From positions 1,612,001 to 1,676,000 of the forward strand of contig NC_081548.1 in assembly GCF_901000735.1 (NCBI RefSeq): 64,000 nt of DNA, in the 5' to 3' direction. Positions 1 through 15,000 of this stretch are shown one piece after another; position 1 is the first letter of the stretch, and every line of letters begins with the position of its first letter. The stretch is from Corylus avellana (lineage: Eukaryota > Streptophyta > Magnoliopsida > Fagales > Betulaceae). The position numbers were made by a program, and so were the translations under genes. The notes beneath the pieces were generated by a model that had not been told where the DNA came from, made no database searches, and saw nothing but the letters and a program-made list of their open reading frames with translations.

Positions 1-3000
1 TGATTTGGCAACTTCTGATGCGCTTCAGATGGCTAGAGAAGCTGATCCAACTGGTATGACAATGGATTTATCTCTCTTTTTGAGTTGTTTTATTTCTTGA
101 ATAAAATGTACTCATCTGCGTATAAACGTATGCATTTGGTTCTACTCTTTGATACCTGATGTGGTCAAATGCTGACATAACTGCATTAACAGGTTCTAGG
201 ACAATTGGTGTAATCACCAAGGTGTGTGTTTCTTGCCCTCAAGAGTAAGAAGGATATTTTCATAGTTACCAGTATGTTAATATGCTAAAGTAGCAGTATA
301 ATATTGTAATTCTGTATCGTCTGTAGCTTGATATAATGGACAGGGGTACTGATGCCCGTAAATTTCTGCTTGGAAATGTTATTCCACTTCGCCTCGGCTA
401 TGTTGGTGTTGTCAATCGCAGCCAGGAGGTATAAATTGTTATAAACTCATTTTGCAAGATTTGTATGATCTATTTGCATTGTGACCAACTGTCTGGCTGT
501 TGTCATTCCTCATGTGAAAAAAAAGTTTCTTTGATTGTTTTGGGAAAGGGGCAAGGGGTTCCATAATTAAGAAATCACTTGAATGGTAGCATGATTTAAG
601 CTGCAGCACAATTTGATTCTTTGAAGTTCAATGACCATCGAAAAAGGCCTTACTCTCAACTTGGCATTAAATGGCATGGTTGGATTATTTTGCCTCTACA
701 GCTCTATTCTTTGTCTTTGGTTCGTATGTTTTAAGAAGGTTTTGAAAAGAGGTTATGAAAACTAAATGCCTGGAACTTAAAAACTCTTTTTTTTTTTTTT
801 TGATAAGTAAACCTGGAACTTAAAAACTCCTTCCTTTATTTCATTTTTTAAGATCTTTTTATAGGGCCATCATGTTGTAGCTTTGATCATTCGTGAAAGC
901 AAATGGTGTGGTACTATATGTGGCTAATGTTTGCTGCTGAATATTTTGTGGCGGCATGGATTTTTTGGTCCCTTTGAAAAGCTACTGAGTCATCGTGACT
1001 AAGCTCATATCTTATACAAAACAATATTCCATCTAAGGGTCACCTTTACCAATAGGGCCTCTGGTGAAGATTTTTCTTTTTCTTTCTTTGATCAACAATT
1101 GGACAGCTGAAGCCATTGGTATCTTTAACCTATTAAAGTGGGCCAATCAAATGCCAGGTCCTCAGCTAGTTATAATCAGGATGTTGCAGCAATATCTGCC
1201 TGACTATATTGCATTTAACCGAGCCAAAACTGTAGAGGAGGTGAACCCTGTTTTAGTCTCTTTTCTGAGGGTACTTTGAGATGCTCAGAGGTAATGTCTA
1301 GATCACCCTTCCCTTTTTCAAAAAATTTTCTTGTGCACTATACACATGAAGAGTCTAGAAGGTATCTCGTTTGCTTTGGTGAAACTGGAAGTTTTTGTTA
1401 GCAATGTGTAATGTGAATCTTTAGTGTTCGTTCTGCTTACTATATTGAAAAGCCATTACTAATTAGCTTTTTTATCGTGAATGTTTTGTTTTGCTGTGGC
1501 TATTACTAGTGAGTCATATCAATTTTTGTTATTGTGTCACAGGACATCAATAAAAACCGGAGCATTGCAAACGCTCTTACTTACGAGGAGCGATTCTTTC
1601 GTGATCATCCTGTAACTTCACTTTTTTAAATGATAATTTTGACTTCACTGATGATTTTCGTTTGAGGTGATTTTGAATATTTTGCATTTGTTAAATGCCA
1701 TACATGTGAAAGGTATATCGTGGTCTATTGGATCATTGCGGCATTCCCCAGTTAGCAAGGAAGCTGAATCAGGTTGGTTTGCACCCCTTTCTTCAGTCTG
1801 GATATTAGCATTTGTCGCTTACAAATGATTATACTGAGTTTCTGAGTTAAGCTTATGTGTTTCTGGTAATTGTTGCATATTTTATTAATTAGGGGTTAAT
1901 AACAAGCGTAATTTCATTTGGCTTACGACAAATGTAAAAGGTCCATGTATGACACAGACAAGAAAAAGCTGAGTGCCTTTCTTTGCATATAGATCACTTA
2001 ATGCATATCATGCATGATGCATGTGTGAGATGAATTATATGATGAAAATTCTTTGCTTTGTACTTGTTCAACTTGTCGGATGTGGAAGTAATGGAACTTA
2101 TCAAAAAAAAAAAAAAAAATGTGGGGGTAAAGGAAACTGAAATGTTAGTGATTGTCCATTTGTGATTTGGACAATTTCATGCTCTTTATTATGTTTTTGT
2201 ATCTTTTGTTATTTTGATTGATTTTGTTTTCCCATTCAGATTACTTGCTCTTCATTATTTTCCTTTTGTTCTTTTGATTGGTCATTTTTGATGTTGTTTG
2301 TTTCCTATTCAGATTCTGGAGCACCATATCAGAACGGTTCTCCCAGATTTGAAGGCTGAGCTCAATTCTTTTATGGTTGGTGTCATCAAAGATCTGAGAA
2401 CATTTGGAGAAGCTATGGAATCTAGAGTGAGTTAGCAATATAAAATATACAAGTTGTTAGAATATTTTTAGTAGTCTCCGGTGCTTATAATGTAATTTGG
2501 AAAGTTTGGGGAACTGGTGATATACTATTTCCTGTACTGCATACTGTTATTCCTTTTGGGACCTTGTAAATTTTGCTACTTGCTTACATACATTAAGTCA
2601 CTTGGACTTCTTCGTGGGATCAGAAAAAGAAGTAGTGACAAAATTTCATATTTAGATTTATAGTCTGGCATCTGCTGGCAACTGTCTATTTGTGCTCTTA
2701 GAAGGAACTACTTTAGAAGATCTGGGTAAGTAATAGTTGTTATTGCCTTGCAACTAATACTTTGTGTGTCTCATTTGTCTGGTAATATCTCTTGGCTTTT
2801 AAGTCGTGGACTATCTCATATCTGTACGTGTTTACCCCTTGTTTTGCATATGGAGATGTGCACTCACATTCACTTTTATTTATTATTATTTTTTATTTTG
2901 GTTGGGTGTGTGTTGAAAAGGAAGATTGCTAGTTCTGTAATTTTCTGTCTCTATTCTGTCTAAGTTTTTTTTTTCTTATTCATGTGCCATTAACTAGGGG

Positions 3001-6000
3001 GAGCAAGGAGTGATTCTGTTGAACATTTTGACAAGATATTGTGAAGGTAAGAACTTTCTTGCTATGATAATCATTAAGTATTTTCACCAACTTATCTAAA
3101 TTGTTTAATCATTTTTCTTTTTTCTGTTCGATCTTTTTTTTTTTTGTGTGTGTGTGTGTGTGTGTCTATTTCCTGTGTACTTTGGTGCACCTTTTGGTTT
3201 TTAATGAATTTTCTATTTATTAAAAAAAAAAAAACTAACTTATCTAAATTGTTAGTGCATGTCTATCTGTAGAGTGCCTACTTTGTGTTCATTTACTTGA
3301 TTTGTGTTTCTGAACTTTTTAGTTTTTTTTAATCGTTACTTTCAATGGGTTAGTTTATGTATTTTTTAAGCCTAATACATTGCTATTGGCTGTTATAAGT
3401 TGGAAAAAATATTTGAACTTCACACTATTGTTATGGGCTGGGGAATATTTGGACCATGGATTCTAAGGGAATGTTAGGGTATAAAGTAAGTTTTCCTGTC
3501 ATGAATATGATAATTTGTTTTGCCCCTTACGATTCTAATAAAATTTGCTTTACTTAATAAAAAAAGAATATGATAATTTGTTTGAGGTTCATGAGATAAT
3601 TCATGGTCATTATATCATTATCTCTATAGCTATTTCTCTCTCTTGTAAACTACCCATGTACTTGGGTGACACCCTTCCTTTCTTCTTTAATATAAACATT
3701 TACTTATCCGCCCCGCTGGCCCCCCTCCCAAAAAAAAAAGAAAGAGGGAAAATCTAAAGCCATCGTGTACCTTTCTCCCTATGCCCATCTTTTTGTTCAG
3801 TTACCTTCAATTCATAGTACCTTCATCATAATTCAAATCTCTTGCTACGTTATGTATTTGGTGGATGTCTGCAATAGCCTAAGCCTTGGGAATGTAAGAT
3901 ATCCAACTCTTGCAAGGGAATCCATATTCTAACTGAAGTGAGATTTTATGGGATTCTGATGCCTACAGGCACCTGGATTTCCTTGACAAACAAGGGAATG
4001 CAAAAGATCCTCTTAGGATTTTGAGAATCCTGAAAGATGACCAAACCAAACTACTTTAGTTGTAGACCAAGTGAGTTCTTTTGCTTTGATGTGACAAAAC
4101 ACAAGATGTATGCTATTTTGATCATTAGTATTGTTGTAGATTTATCAGCTGCTTTCTTCTAGTTCCGTTCTATTTGTGATGAATAATCCAGTTAGTGTGT
4201 AAAATGTTTTAAAATAAAAGGAAACCTTAGAAATCCTGTATCTAAGCATTGATGCAAATGTTCACTTGTTTGCTTATGGTTTTCTGTCTTCTCTGGACTT
4301 GTAATCTTAAGTTCTTCGTGCAAATCTGTAAAATTCAAGTAGTACTTGGCTACTTTTTATGGGTTTGCTGCTATAGCTGATATCCCTTTGGGTTTCTCTT
4401 TCATCACTAACAGCCTTTTCTGCCATGGTGGATGGGAAAAGTCAGGAGCTGTCAACTAAAGAATTGTCAGGCGGAGCCAGGATTCAATATATTTTTCAGT
4501 CAATTTTTGTAAAGAGCTTGGAGGTGCACGATTAATTCAAGCACATCAATTATTTTTAGTGCTGGTTGTTATCTGTACAAAAGTTTTATTCTCTGACATG
4601 TGCTACCCTGTAGCCATGTAAATTCAAATCTCCATTGCTTCGTTCTGCTTAATCCTGTTCTCTCGGTTATGGATGCTCTAAGATTAAAATAAATCATTAT
4701 ATCATGAGTGTCACTAGATTACTGTTATTGAATTATATCTGTAGCTGGTGTTAAACGTTATCTAGTTGTTCATTTGTCTGCTGAAAGGTTATTTGTGACA
4801 ACTTTTAACCATCACATTAGCTGCTAACTACCTCAGAGTATTTGTAGGAAGTGGACCCTTGTGACGATCTGAATGATGATGACATCCGAACGGCTATTCA
4901 AAATGCGACTGGTCTGAGAAATTCTTTGTTTGTGCCAGAAGTGAGAATCATGATGATTAAATATGGTGTATTTGTTTTGCATTTCCCTTTGGTGATTGGA
5001 TGGTAAATTCTGGCATTGGTGTTTAAGGTTCCATTTGAAGCTTTGGTCAGAAGACAAATCGCACGGCTGTTAGACCCTGGCCATCAGTGTGTTCAATTTG
5101 TTTATGATGAACTGATGAAGGTGATTTACACAGCTTATGTTTGCTATCCTCTTATGAGTTCCAGTTGTGTTAATTTTGTGATGAATTTCAAGATGTAACA
5201 TATTGTTTTTTTTTTCCACTGCAGATGAGCCGTGCTTGTGAGACAACTGAATTGCAAAGGTTTCCACTCTTGAGAAGGCGTATGGATGAAGTCATGGGGA
5301 AGTTTTTGCGTGATGGTGTAATACCTGCTGAGAGAATGATAGAGAATCTTATTGAGATGGAGGTTATCTGACATCTCTGCTCAATTAGTTCTTTCTAATG
5401 CTTTAGTTATTGAATAAAAAGGCAAAGCAGACTCAAAATCATTTATAGATAAAACAACTAACTTCATGTTGCATCTGTCATAGTTGACATTAACGTAGGC
5501 GCACAATATCTTGGAATTCAATTGAAATCTGATATGATATATAGTAATATCTTTTAGAAAGTGGTCAGGAATTTCAAGGGTTTGTTTGGTGTTAAAATCT
5601 TTGTATTTGTCACTGGGTACCTTCCAAGAGAGGCTTGTTTGACGTTAGCTCATTCTACAATGTTCTTATTCCCCATGATAGTATTCCTTTCCCTTGGAGG
5701 GGTATAAGGTTCCCTTGAGAGTGTTGTTCTTTACTTGGTCGGCCGCATTAGGAAAGATCCTCACCATGGACAATCTATGGAAACGATATGTTATTGTGGG
5801 TGAGTGGACATGCATGTGCAAGAAGAATGGGTAGTCAGTGGATCATTTTTTACTCCATTGTGAGATTGTTAATGCTCTTTGGAATACTATCTTCAGTAGT
5901 GTAGGGTTGGTTTGGTTATGTATGCCTTATCGGGTGGTAGATCTTTTTGCTTGTTGGAGAGTTCTTAGTGGTAGGTTTCAATTTGATGTTGTTTGGAAGA

Positions 6001-9000
6001 TGATTCCGTCTTGCCTTATGTAGTGTCTTTAAAGGGAAAGAAACTATCGGAGCTTTGAGGCCGTGAAAAGACTTTGGTGGAATTAAAAGCTTTATTCTTT
6101 AAGACTTTTTTATCGGGCTGCAGCTTTTGATTTTAATATTTTGAACTTATGTGTTTTTTTTTCGTGCTTCTAGCTAGGTGTCTCTCTTGTATACTTACTG
6201 TGTATATGGGTTGCACCTTTAAGCTTTTTAATGAATTTGTGATTTCTTATCAAAAAAGAAAGCAAGAACTTTTATCTTGCTTTTAATAGAAATAAAACCA
6301 TGGTGTTGTTGATGGGGACACTTGATACATGCCAGTGACTGCATGTGCATTTGGGTCCTAATCTCGGAGGACGACCAACCTCGAGAGCTAGAGATTTTAC
6401 TTTTGGCACTTTTGGTTATGTTGCATTTTATTGTTATGATATTTTATTTTTCAGTGTTGTGTCATTTAGACTTTGGATTCTTTTAATTTAGTTGGACGTT
6501 ATGTTATTTTAGTGGGCTATCAGCCCAAGGGAAATTAGGGTTGGGGTTAATTCCTAGTCTATTTAAGCATAATATTGTACTCTGATAATTAGTTTTTGAT
6601 TAAATAAAGAAAATATCGACTGTTGTTGTCTTCCCCTCCTGATTTCTTCTCTCTTCCGCGCTTCTTCTTCTTCTTCTCTTTTACTTCTCTTCCCACTCTT
6701 CAAACTTTCTTCTCCATTGTTTGTTGTCCTGCATCACTTGGCTACTCAATAGCATAGCAAAGAGTTGAGGAACTTGTTTCCTGAGATCAAGCATCAAGAG
6801 TCACTGAAAAAGTTATATTATTCTTTCAGCTTCCAGTAGCTTTGAAAATTTCATGCTTCTATCACTCAATGCTGTTGAAATCATATTTGTTAAAAAGAAA
6901 CAATTGTGCTTAGATAATACAAAATTCTCTGTATGCTGTTTGCTGTCCTGAATTCTATTCATCAAATAATTTCATTAGAGCATTTGATGGCTTTGATTCT
7001 GCTGCTTTGTTCACTTAATGCTTCTGGAATGAAAGTGATAGATTCATTTGCTTTCTTGGTTCCCACATAATAAGTGATTGTGCTTTAGTTACACTGAAGT
7101 TTCATACTAAATGGCAATCTTTCTATTGATCCAAAAATGTCCCGTTTTCAGTGACATCAATTCTGACACACAAATGCTGACATGGTTCACTGCTGATATA
7201 CAAACTTATTTCTTTCAGATGGATTATATAAATTCTGCAAATCCAAATTTCTTAGGCGGGACCAAAGCTGTTGAGCTTGCTAAGCAAGAGTTTAAATCAT
7301 CACAGGTATCTGCCTCCACTTTGTGGAACAAATATATAGTTTGAAGGTAGCTGACAGAATTAAGATTAAAAACCATGGTATATGCTTGTCAATGCATAAA
7401 TTCAGTGTGAATATGGCATGATGTGAGTTGAGAACCAGCAAGACACTTTGGAATTCATGATCTATTTGAACTTGTATTAACAGATCTGAATCAATTGCAT
7501 ATTCAAATTTTGCACCACTTTGACTCTATGATTGAACCCATTGACAGCCCTAACACATAGTGTTTGCCCATATTACCTTGAAAACAGTTTGTTTATATTA
7601 TTCAGGGCGATATTGATGGTGAAAGGGTACCCACGTCAGGGAGGGGCCAGAAATTACGAGCTGCTCTCCCTAAGTTGGTTGTGAATGGCATTTTGCCTAA
7701 CCAGGTATATTATCATTTTCACAGTAGACAATTTAAAAAGGGAGGGGGGGTGGGGGGAAGAGTAGGAAAGTTAGCCAAAAAGATGTGTATAGTCACAAGG
7801 AGAGAGTGGAGGGAGCAAATATACAAGGCCAAGAAGTATTTCAGTTGGGTGGGAATGACTCTAACATGCTCCTAGGTTGAGGCCTTTCTTTAAGATTTAG
7901 ATTAGCTTTCTTGTAAATGGATTTCTAATCCAAGGGAAAGGAGAAGAATATATATATATATATTTTTTAATTTTTTAATTAATTAATTTTTTATTTTTTA
8001 AATATACTGAAGAAAATACTGTGCTGAAACGTCTTTATTATTTGCTCATACCTCCACTGGTCTCTATACTGTCCTTTGCTTAATCCCAACACTGGAATAT
8101 TCTTTTTGATCCACCTTGACAAGAATATTTGTATCCAATATGCCTTGCATTATTGTTAGAGGCTAAGCATAACCTCTAGGCACCACGTCCTTGTATTGTC
8201 TGTGGTGCTGGTAGAAAAGGCACTCACTTGAGTGCAGTAAGATGCCAATTTCTAAACATTGTACAAATATAATGAACCAAATTATAAAACTAATGAAGTC
8301 CTATCTAATTCAGTTGTATCTCGAAAACTTATATTTATTGAAGCTTGTATATGTTTTAGAGAATGAAATGAAGAAAAGATAGGGTATTTTGTTACATTTT
8401 TTTTTTTTTTTTTGTGTTAACAGAAAAAAGGTGTTAAGAGATTCTGCATTAAACTAAAAAATTTTAAAATCAAACAAAAACTAGGAAAAAAAAAAAAAAC
8501 AAAATTCTAATTCGATAGAAGTTAAAAATAAAAAATAAAAAAAAAAGGTAGCAAATGCACAGTTTATATGTCTTATAGAGTAAAAATTCAGATAATCTGG
8601 GCTATTGTGTACCTTTAGAGAAAAAAATAATTTAAAAGTAAAAAAAAAAATTAGAGAGTCAGAGTAGAACTAAAAAAAAAGAAAAAGAAAAAAAAAGGAA
8701 AATCCCTAGAGAGAAAGATGTAGGTCTTGAAAACACTCTACTCCAAGAAGCTGAAGGAATTGAAAGAGAGAGAGGTTGGGGGGGGTGTGGGTTGGACTTG
8801 AATGGACCTTCGTAGCCCAACTTTCTTACTCACTATGATTGATTCCTAGCTCATCAATTTTTTTTTTTTTTTTAATCACGTAAATAAAAACAAAATAGCC
8901 AAGTTGACATAGTTACATTTTTAAAGTATACGAAATTTTACGGGTGCTCTTCTCAAGTGCCGGGACTTCATAAAAGGCACTTGCCTAAGTTCTAAAATGA

Positions 9001-12000
9001 ACACCTCAGTGAGGGCGGCTTGCCTTAAGGCTTTACAGGCACCTTGCCCTGCCCAGAGCACCCTCGAATCATCTTTAACAACACTGGTATGTTTACTGCA
9101 TGTCTAACCAACTTTTATTGCTCTCCATGTCACGCAAGCCCAAACATGTTATGTTTATCAGTTTATACTTATGATAGATTACTTATATTGGTATGAAGAG
9201 GCATGGTGGATATGAACTGAGCTTGATCTATGTACCTGAAACCTATTATCAAACATAGCATTCTCCAAAATTTGGAAAGTTCTAAAAATTATAGTGAAAT
9301 GATGAATGTCACAATCTCCTTTCCTTTGTCATGTTATGGTAATCAAAATTATAGTGATTGTTTTGATTGCCTCTGTTTTGTGTGGTTCAAATTATTAGTA
9401 TTGTACTAGCTATTGGTTTAATATCATTCAAATAAGTATGGGAGATACAAATCAGTTTCTGTTAAGAGACAAGGATACATGACAAAAATGTTCAGAAAGT
9501 TTCCCAAAAAATCATGGAAAAATAATGAGTAAGAAATTTAAACAGCTAATGAAGTAGGGGCAATCAATCTAGCTTTCTTCCACGTTTATACATATCAAGT
9601 GGCACAGAGAACATTTCAGCTTGAGACTTTCTATGGTTCAAGTTGAAGGCGCTGTTATAATTGAAATTGTCTCTCTCTCTTTCCACTCCTGCCTGTGTCG
9701 GCGCGTGGGGTGCGCGTGAGAGCTGTTTTGTGCTAGTTTTAGGCTGTGTCATGGCTGGTTCGAGAAGGTGGTCGGTGGAGTCCAAGGAGTTTGAGGTTTT
9801 GATTAAGGTAGGGGCATCTAGGGTAAGGATTTTTGAGAGGAGTAATAGGATCAAAAGGTCCATTTTCATGAAGAAAGATGAGCTAGCTTGGATGGTGCGA
9901 ATAGTGGAGGATTTGGTGGCAGTGGATAATTCAGATGTCTTTTGGGATCAATCCAGAGCTGGGTATCCTAGAATAATAGCTCATAAATGCTCTAATAGGA
10001 ATGGACTTTTTCTAACGATGGAAGAATTTGATGGAAGAAGGAAGTGCGGCTCGATCATCATTCCAGAAGGACGTCGTGGGTTTGGGCAGGATCGTTTCAT
10101 CGAGGAAATGCGAGTGGCAAACTCTTCTCTCCATGAGTCTTGAGTGGTCAGTGAGCATCGAGTATTCAGGGAAGAAAAGAGAGATAAGGAGGTTAAGGAA
10201 AGAAAGAGCTATGCGGAGACACTAAGAATGTCATCGAAGTCAACCAAGGAATGTTGCAATTCCTACCAAGAACCGATTGTTAGGGTGACAAGGGGGCCGA
10301 AAGGTGATTTTGGTTACATGGAACAGCAAGTCCAAGAGTATGGCAAGAAAGCGTTGGTACCGACGAAGACCCATGCTTCGGCAAGGGCTCATGATGTATC
10401 TGGGGTGGTTCTGATGAAGTCGTTTTATCCGGCGAGGTCTGATCAAGGTCTGGTAGAGTCTGGAAGGCAAAGTTTGAGGGACGGAGGTTGCGTGGGGGCG
10501 TCGTTAAGAGCTCCAGCAAGTCGTAACTCAACGCCGACAGTGCAGCATGCTTCAATGTCAGTCTCTGAACACTTGAAGGGACAGGAGGGAGAGGGGAACC
10601 ATGCTGGGCTGACCTACTCTGATGTAAGTCTCGAGCTCCTCAATGTTAGGGAGTCGTTGAGACGTCTGGAATGGGAGTGTGACGTGGGGCTGACAAAGTT
10701 AGACATGGTGATCAATCAGATGGAGGTTAGTAGGCTTGGGCAGGGAGATAAGGAAGCAATAGGCCAGCAGAAATTAGCTCTGAAAGGGAAGGAGACGTGT
10801 GGGCTAGGGGGAAAAGGTACAAAGCCCAATAATAGGATGAAGGTGAAGAAGAGAGTGGTTTTTAAGCTCAAAGGAGTTTTGGGCTCAAGCGTGGGCTATG
10901 GCAGTAGCCCAGTTCGAGCTGGACCAAAAGGAGTTTTTCTTTCAGCTGAGGTGGCGTCAACGGAGGAGGCTGAGAAAAATTCGAAAGACTCGAGACCTCA
11001 CATGGCAAGGTCGGAAAACTCATCGGTGTTGGCCGAAAGGGTTCTATCAGGGGGAGGGGGGGCTGGGTTAGCGGCAGGAGGAATACCCACGAAGGTTATT
11101 AGCAATTCTGCATGGGGTGTGATGGGTCTATGGCCGGAGAGAAGCCAAGCAACAGGGTTTCTTTTAATCCGGTGATTGAGGCTTAGTCCACCGGCAAGGG
11201 CAAAGATCTGTTGACATATAGGAGGAGGAAGATTGGGCCGCAAAAATGGGACGTTGCTTTGGTGGGCCCGTTAGAAGTTTCAGTTTCAGCTTGTGGGCAA
11301 GGGAAAGGGATCCTTGGGTCGAAGCCGGAATCTATTCAGAGGGTGCCGGAGACGCAATTTTCGCCGGAAAATCCTCAGAGTCCGCGGACTTGTCCTGTGG
11401 AGACCGGAGATGCTGGGGAAGGTATGGGCTCGGCCATAGATCTGGTTCTGATGGAGATCTCCTCTCGTCGGAACACTGGAATGGCAGCGGGGGGTTGTTC
11501 GCAGAAGGTCTGTCAGGGGGAGGCAAGTCTGGTTCTGCTGCTTCTTGATGGACAGGTAAGAGTGGAACGTATGCTGGCGATGGAGCCCATTGGGCGTGGT
11601 TCAAGTATGGAAGAGGAAAGTATCTCAGAAACAGTTGGGTTGAAGGAGTTAGGGCCAAAGATGATTTCTTCCAGCTGGGTAGTTGAAAATTGTCTCAATT
11701 TTTGTCCTAAAATTGGTGTAACTGATGAGGGGAAGAAGGGGAGTTGGCGATTTTGTTCAATTCTATTGAAGCTTCTAGATTGCAGTTTGATTCTGATTTG
11801 GGAGGCATTTCTGCCTATGTTCCTGCTCCCACAGGATTTAAGGAGCTCAAGGATTGTGAGAGGGGCGCATTGGTGGACCATGAAGCTTAACATTGTAGTA
11901 TGGAATGTGAGAGGGTTGAATGCCCTCAAAAAAAAGGTTGTGTATTAGGGGCCTCTTGAAAGAGTGGAAAGTAGATATAGTTTGTTTGATTGAGACTAAG

Positions 12001-15000
12001 ATGAAGGTTATCTCCCGAGAGGTGGTTCATAGTCTTTGGGGAGGTCAACATGTGGGTTGGAAGTTTAAAGGGTCTAATGGTTTGCCCCGGGTTGTTATTG
12101 ATGTGGGATAGGAGGGTGGTGGAGTGTAAGGAGGAGTATGTGGGGCATTTCTCCTTGGCATGCTCTTTTCAAAATGTGGAGGATAACTGGGTGTAGGCAT
12201 TTGGGGGGGTGTATGGTCTGAATGAGGGTGTGGAGAGAAGGGCCCTTTGGGAAGAGCTGGCTGGTTTGATGAATGTGTGGGAGGTTCCTTGGTGTCTTGG
12301 ATGGGATTTTAATATTGTACAGTTTCCTAGTGAGCGTTCTAGTGTTTCTTATTATTCCTCTGGCATGATGGATTTCTCGAATTTCATCTCAGAGAACAAC
12401 TTGGTGGACATTCCGATGATGGGGGGTCAATTTACTTGGTCTAATAACCAAGAAAATGAGAGCTGGTCTAGAATTGACCAATTCTTGCTATCCTCGAATT
12501 GGGAAGATCACTACCCTGCATTGTCACAAAGAAAACTTCAACGCCTGCCCTCCGATCACTTCTCTTTATTATTGGACTGTGGGGCTCCTTGCGGAGATAA
12601 TAAGTGTTTTAAATTTGAAAATATGTGGCTTAAAGCTGAAAGTTTTGTTGACAAGGTTAGTTCTTGGTGGGGGTCTTATTCGTTTGAGGGTTTACCTAGT
12701 TTTGTGTTAGCTAAGAAATTGAAATCCCTTAAATTGGATTTGAAAAAGTGGAATGAGGAGGTGTTTGGGGACATTGGGAGGAAGAAGAAGTTGTTGGGAG
12801 GTATTCAGGAGTTGGATGAGTTGGCTGAGGTGAGAGGCTTAGCTCAGGAGGAGAAGGTTCGAAAGGTGGATATGGTGAAAGATCTGGAGAATACCTTGTT
12901 GTGTTAAGAAATTCATTGGCGCCAAAAATCGAGAGCTTTGTGGCTTAAGGAGGGGGACCGAAATACTCGTTTCTTTCATAAGATGGCTAACACTCATCGC
13001 AGGTCTAATCATGTGGAAGTGCTTCGTATTAATGGCGTATTATCCGATGATCCAATTGAGGTAAAAGATCACATTGTGCAATATTATCAAAGCTTATACT
13101 CGGAACAAAGTACTTGACGACCTAGAATGGATAACCAGCCTTTTTTGTCCATTGATGAGGAGGATAATAGGTGGTTAGAAAGAGATTTTGAGGAAAATGA
13201 GGTATGGGAGGTGGTTAAAGGCATGGATGGTGATAAGGCTCCGGGTCCAGATGGCTTCTACATGGCTTTTTTTCAAGCCTGTTGGGGTGTTGTTAAACAT
13301 GATGTTATGGGGGTTTTTGCTGAGTTCCATCGTAGACGTTAGTTGGTGAAGAGCTTGAATGCAATTTTTATTTCCTTGATCCCGAAAAAGGCGGATGCAG
13401 TGGAGATGAAGGACTTTCGGCCCATTAGCTTGGTGGGAGGGGTGTACAAAATTGTTTCTAAGGTTCTTGCCAATAGGATGAGAACTGTGTTGGGTAAGGT
13501 CATATCCTACTCTCAAAATGCTTTTATCGGGGGTCATCAAATCCTAGACTCTGTTCTCATTGCAAATGAATGTGTGGATAGTCGCATGAAGTCAGGGGTG
13601 CCAGGTGTTCTTTGCAAATTGGACTTGGAAAAGGCTTACGACCATGTGAATTGGGACTTTGTTTTGTATTTGCTGCATAGGTGTGGTTTTGGCGAGAGGT
13701 GGACGGCTTGGATAGAGTGGTGTATTACGTCGGTAAGATTTTCTATTCTTGTGAATGGTTCTCCGGAAGGCTTCTTTAACAGCTTAAGGGGAATTCGGCA
13801 AGGGGATCCTCTTTTTCCGTTACTTTTTGTGCTTGTTATAGAGGCATTGAGTAAGATGGTGAATGCGACGGTTGACCAAGGCCTTTTGACTGGCTTCTCG
13901 GTGGAAAATAGGGTATTATCGGAGTTGGTGGTTTCTCACTCTTTATTTGCTGATGATACTCTGATTTTTTGTGAAGCATCTATCGAGCAAATCCGGTATG
14001 TGCGTCTCATTCTCTTATGTTTTGAAGCTGTTTCGGGTTTGAGAGTGAATCTTGGAAAGTCTAAAATTGTGGCTATTGGTGAAGTGGAGAACATTGGGGT
14101 TTTAGCTAATATCCTTTGGTGTAGTGTTGCCGATTTGCCAATGAAGTATTTGGGTCTCCCTCTTGGGGCGGCGTTTAAGGATACGGTTATGTGGAATGAT
14201 GTGATCGAAAAGATGGATCGTCATATGGCAAGTTGGAAGAGAATGTATCTCTCTAAAGGAGGTCGTTTAACTCTCATTAAGAGTACGCTGACTAATCTTC
14301 CGACTTACTTTTTGTCTCTGTTTCCGATTCCTATGAGTGTAGCTAAAAGGCTTGAGAAAGTCCAAAGAGATTTCTTATGGGGAGGGATGGGAGACGAGCC
14401 TAAGCTGCATCTTATAAATTGGAATCAAGTCTGTCGTCCCTTACGATACGGTGGGCTTGGCATTCGAAAGTTGCATCAGTTTAATCAAGCTCTCTTGGGT
14501 AAATGGCTTTGGAGATATGCGAATGAGAGTGAGGCTCTTTGGTATAAGATTATCAAAGCTAAGTATGAAGACCAGGATGGTGGGTGGTGCACGAAGGAGG
14601 TTTCGGGTTCCCATGGTTTGGGCTGATGGAAGCATATTCGACAAGGTTGGAACTTTTTTGCCAAAGGTATACGGTTTGAGGTGGGGGTGGGTTCGAAAGT
14701 TCGTTTCTGGCATGATATTTGGTGTGGGGAAACCTCTTTGAAGCATGCCTTCCCATCCTTGTTCAGTATCGCTAGACATAAAGAAGCTTGGGTGAAGGAT
14801 AACTTTATTTGGAGGAATGGGGTTGTCGAGTAGAATGTCATCTTTGTGCGGCCCCGTACAGGATTGGGAGATGGATTTGATTTCTCCTTTCTTTGATCGG
14901 TTGTACTCTTGCAAGATATCCATAGGTACTGTGGATCGAATTCGCTGGTCATCGTCTAAGAAGGGCAAGTTCGAGGTTAAGTCGCTCTTCAAGGCCTTGT

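Noticed and set aside
5838..6023. Small gene with [18 protein letters not shown]
   Set aside because: It is the zf-RVT part of a 5'-truncated L1; the same segment is found at 15180-15360.
11332..11929. Open minus-strand frames of 108 and 138 codons within the L1
   Set aside because: They lie antisense to L1 ORF1/ORF2, in a GC-richer element, and encode Pro/Ser-rich sequence with no family resemblance. They are by-products of composition.
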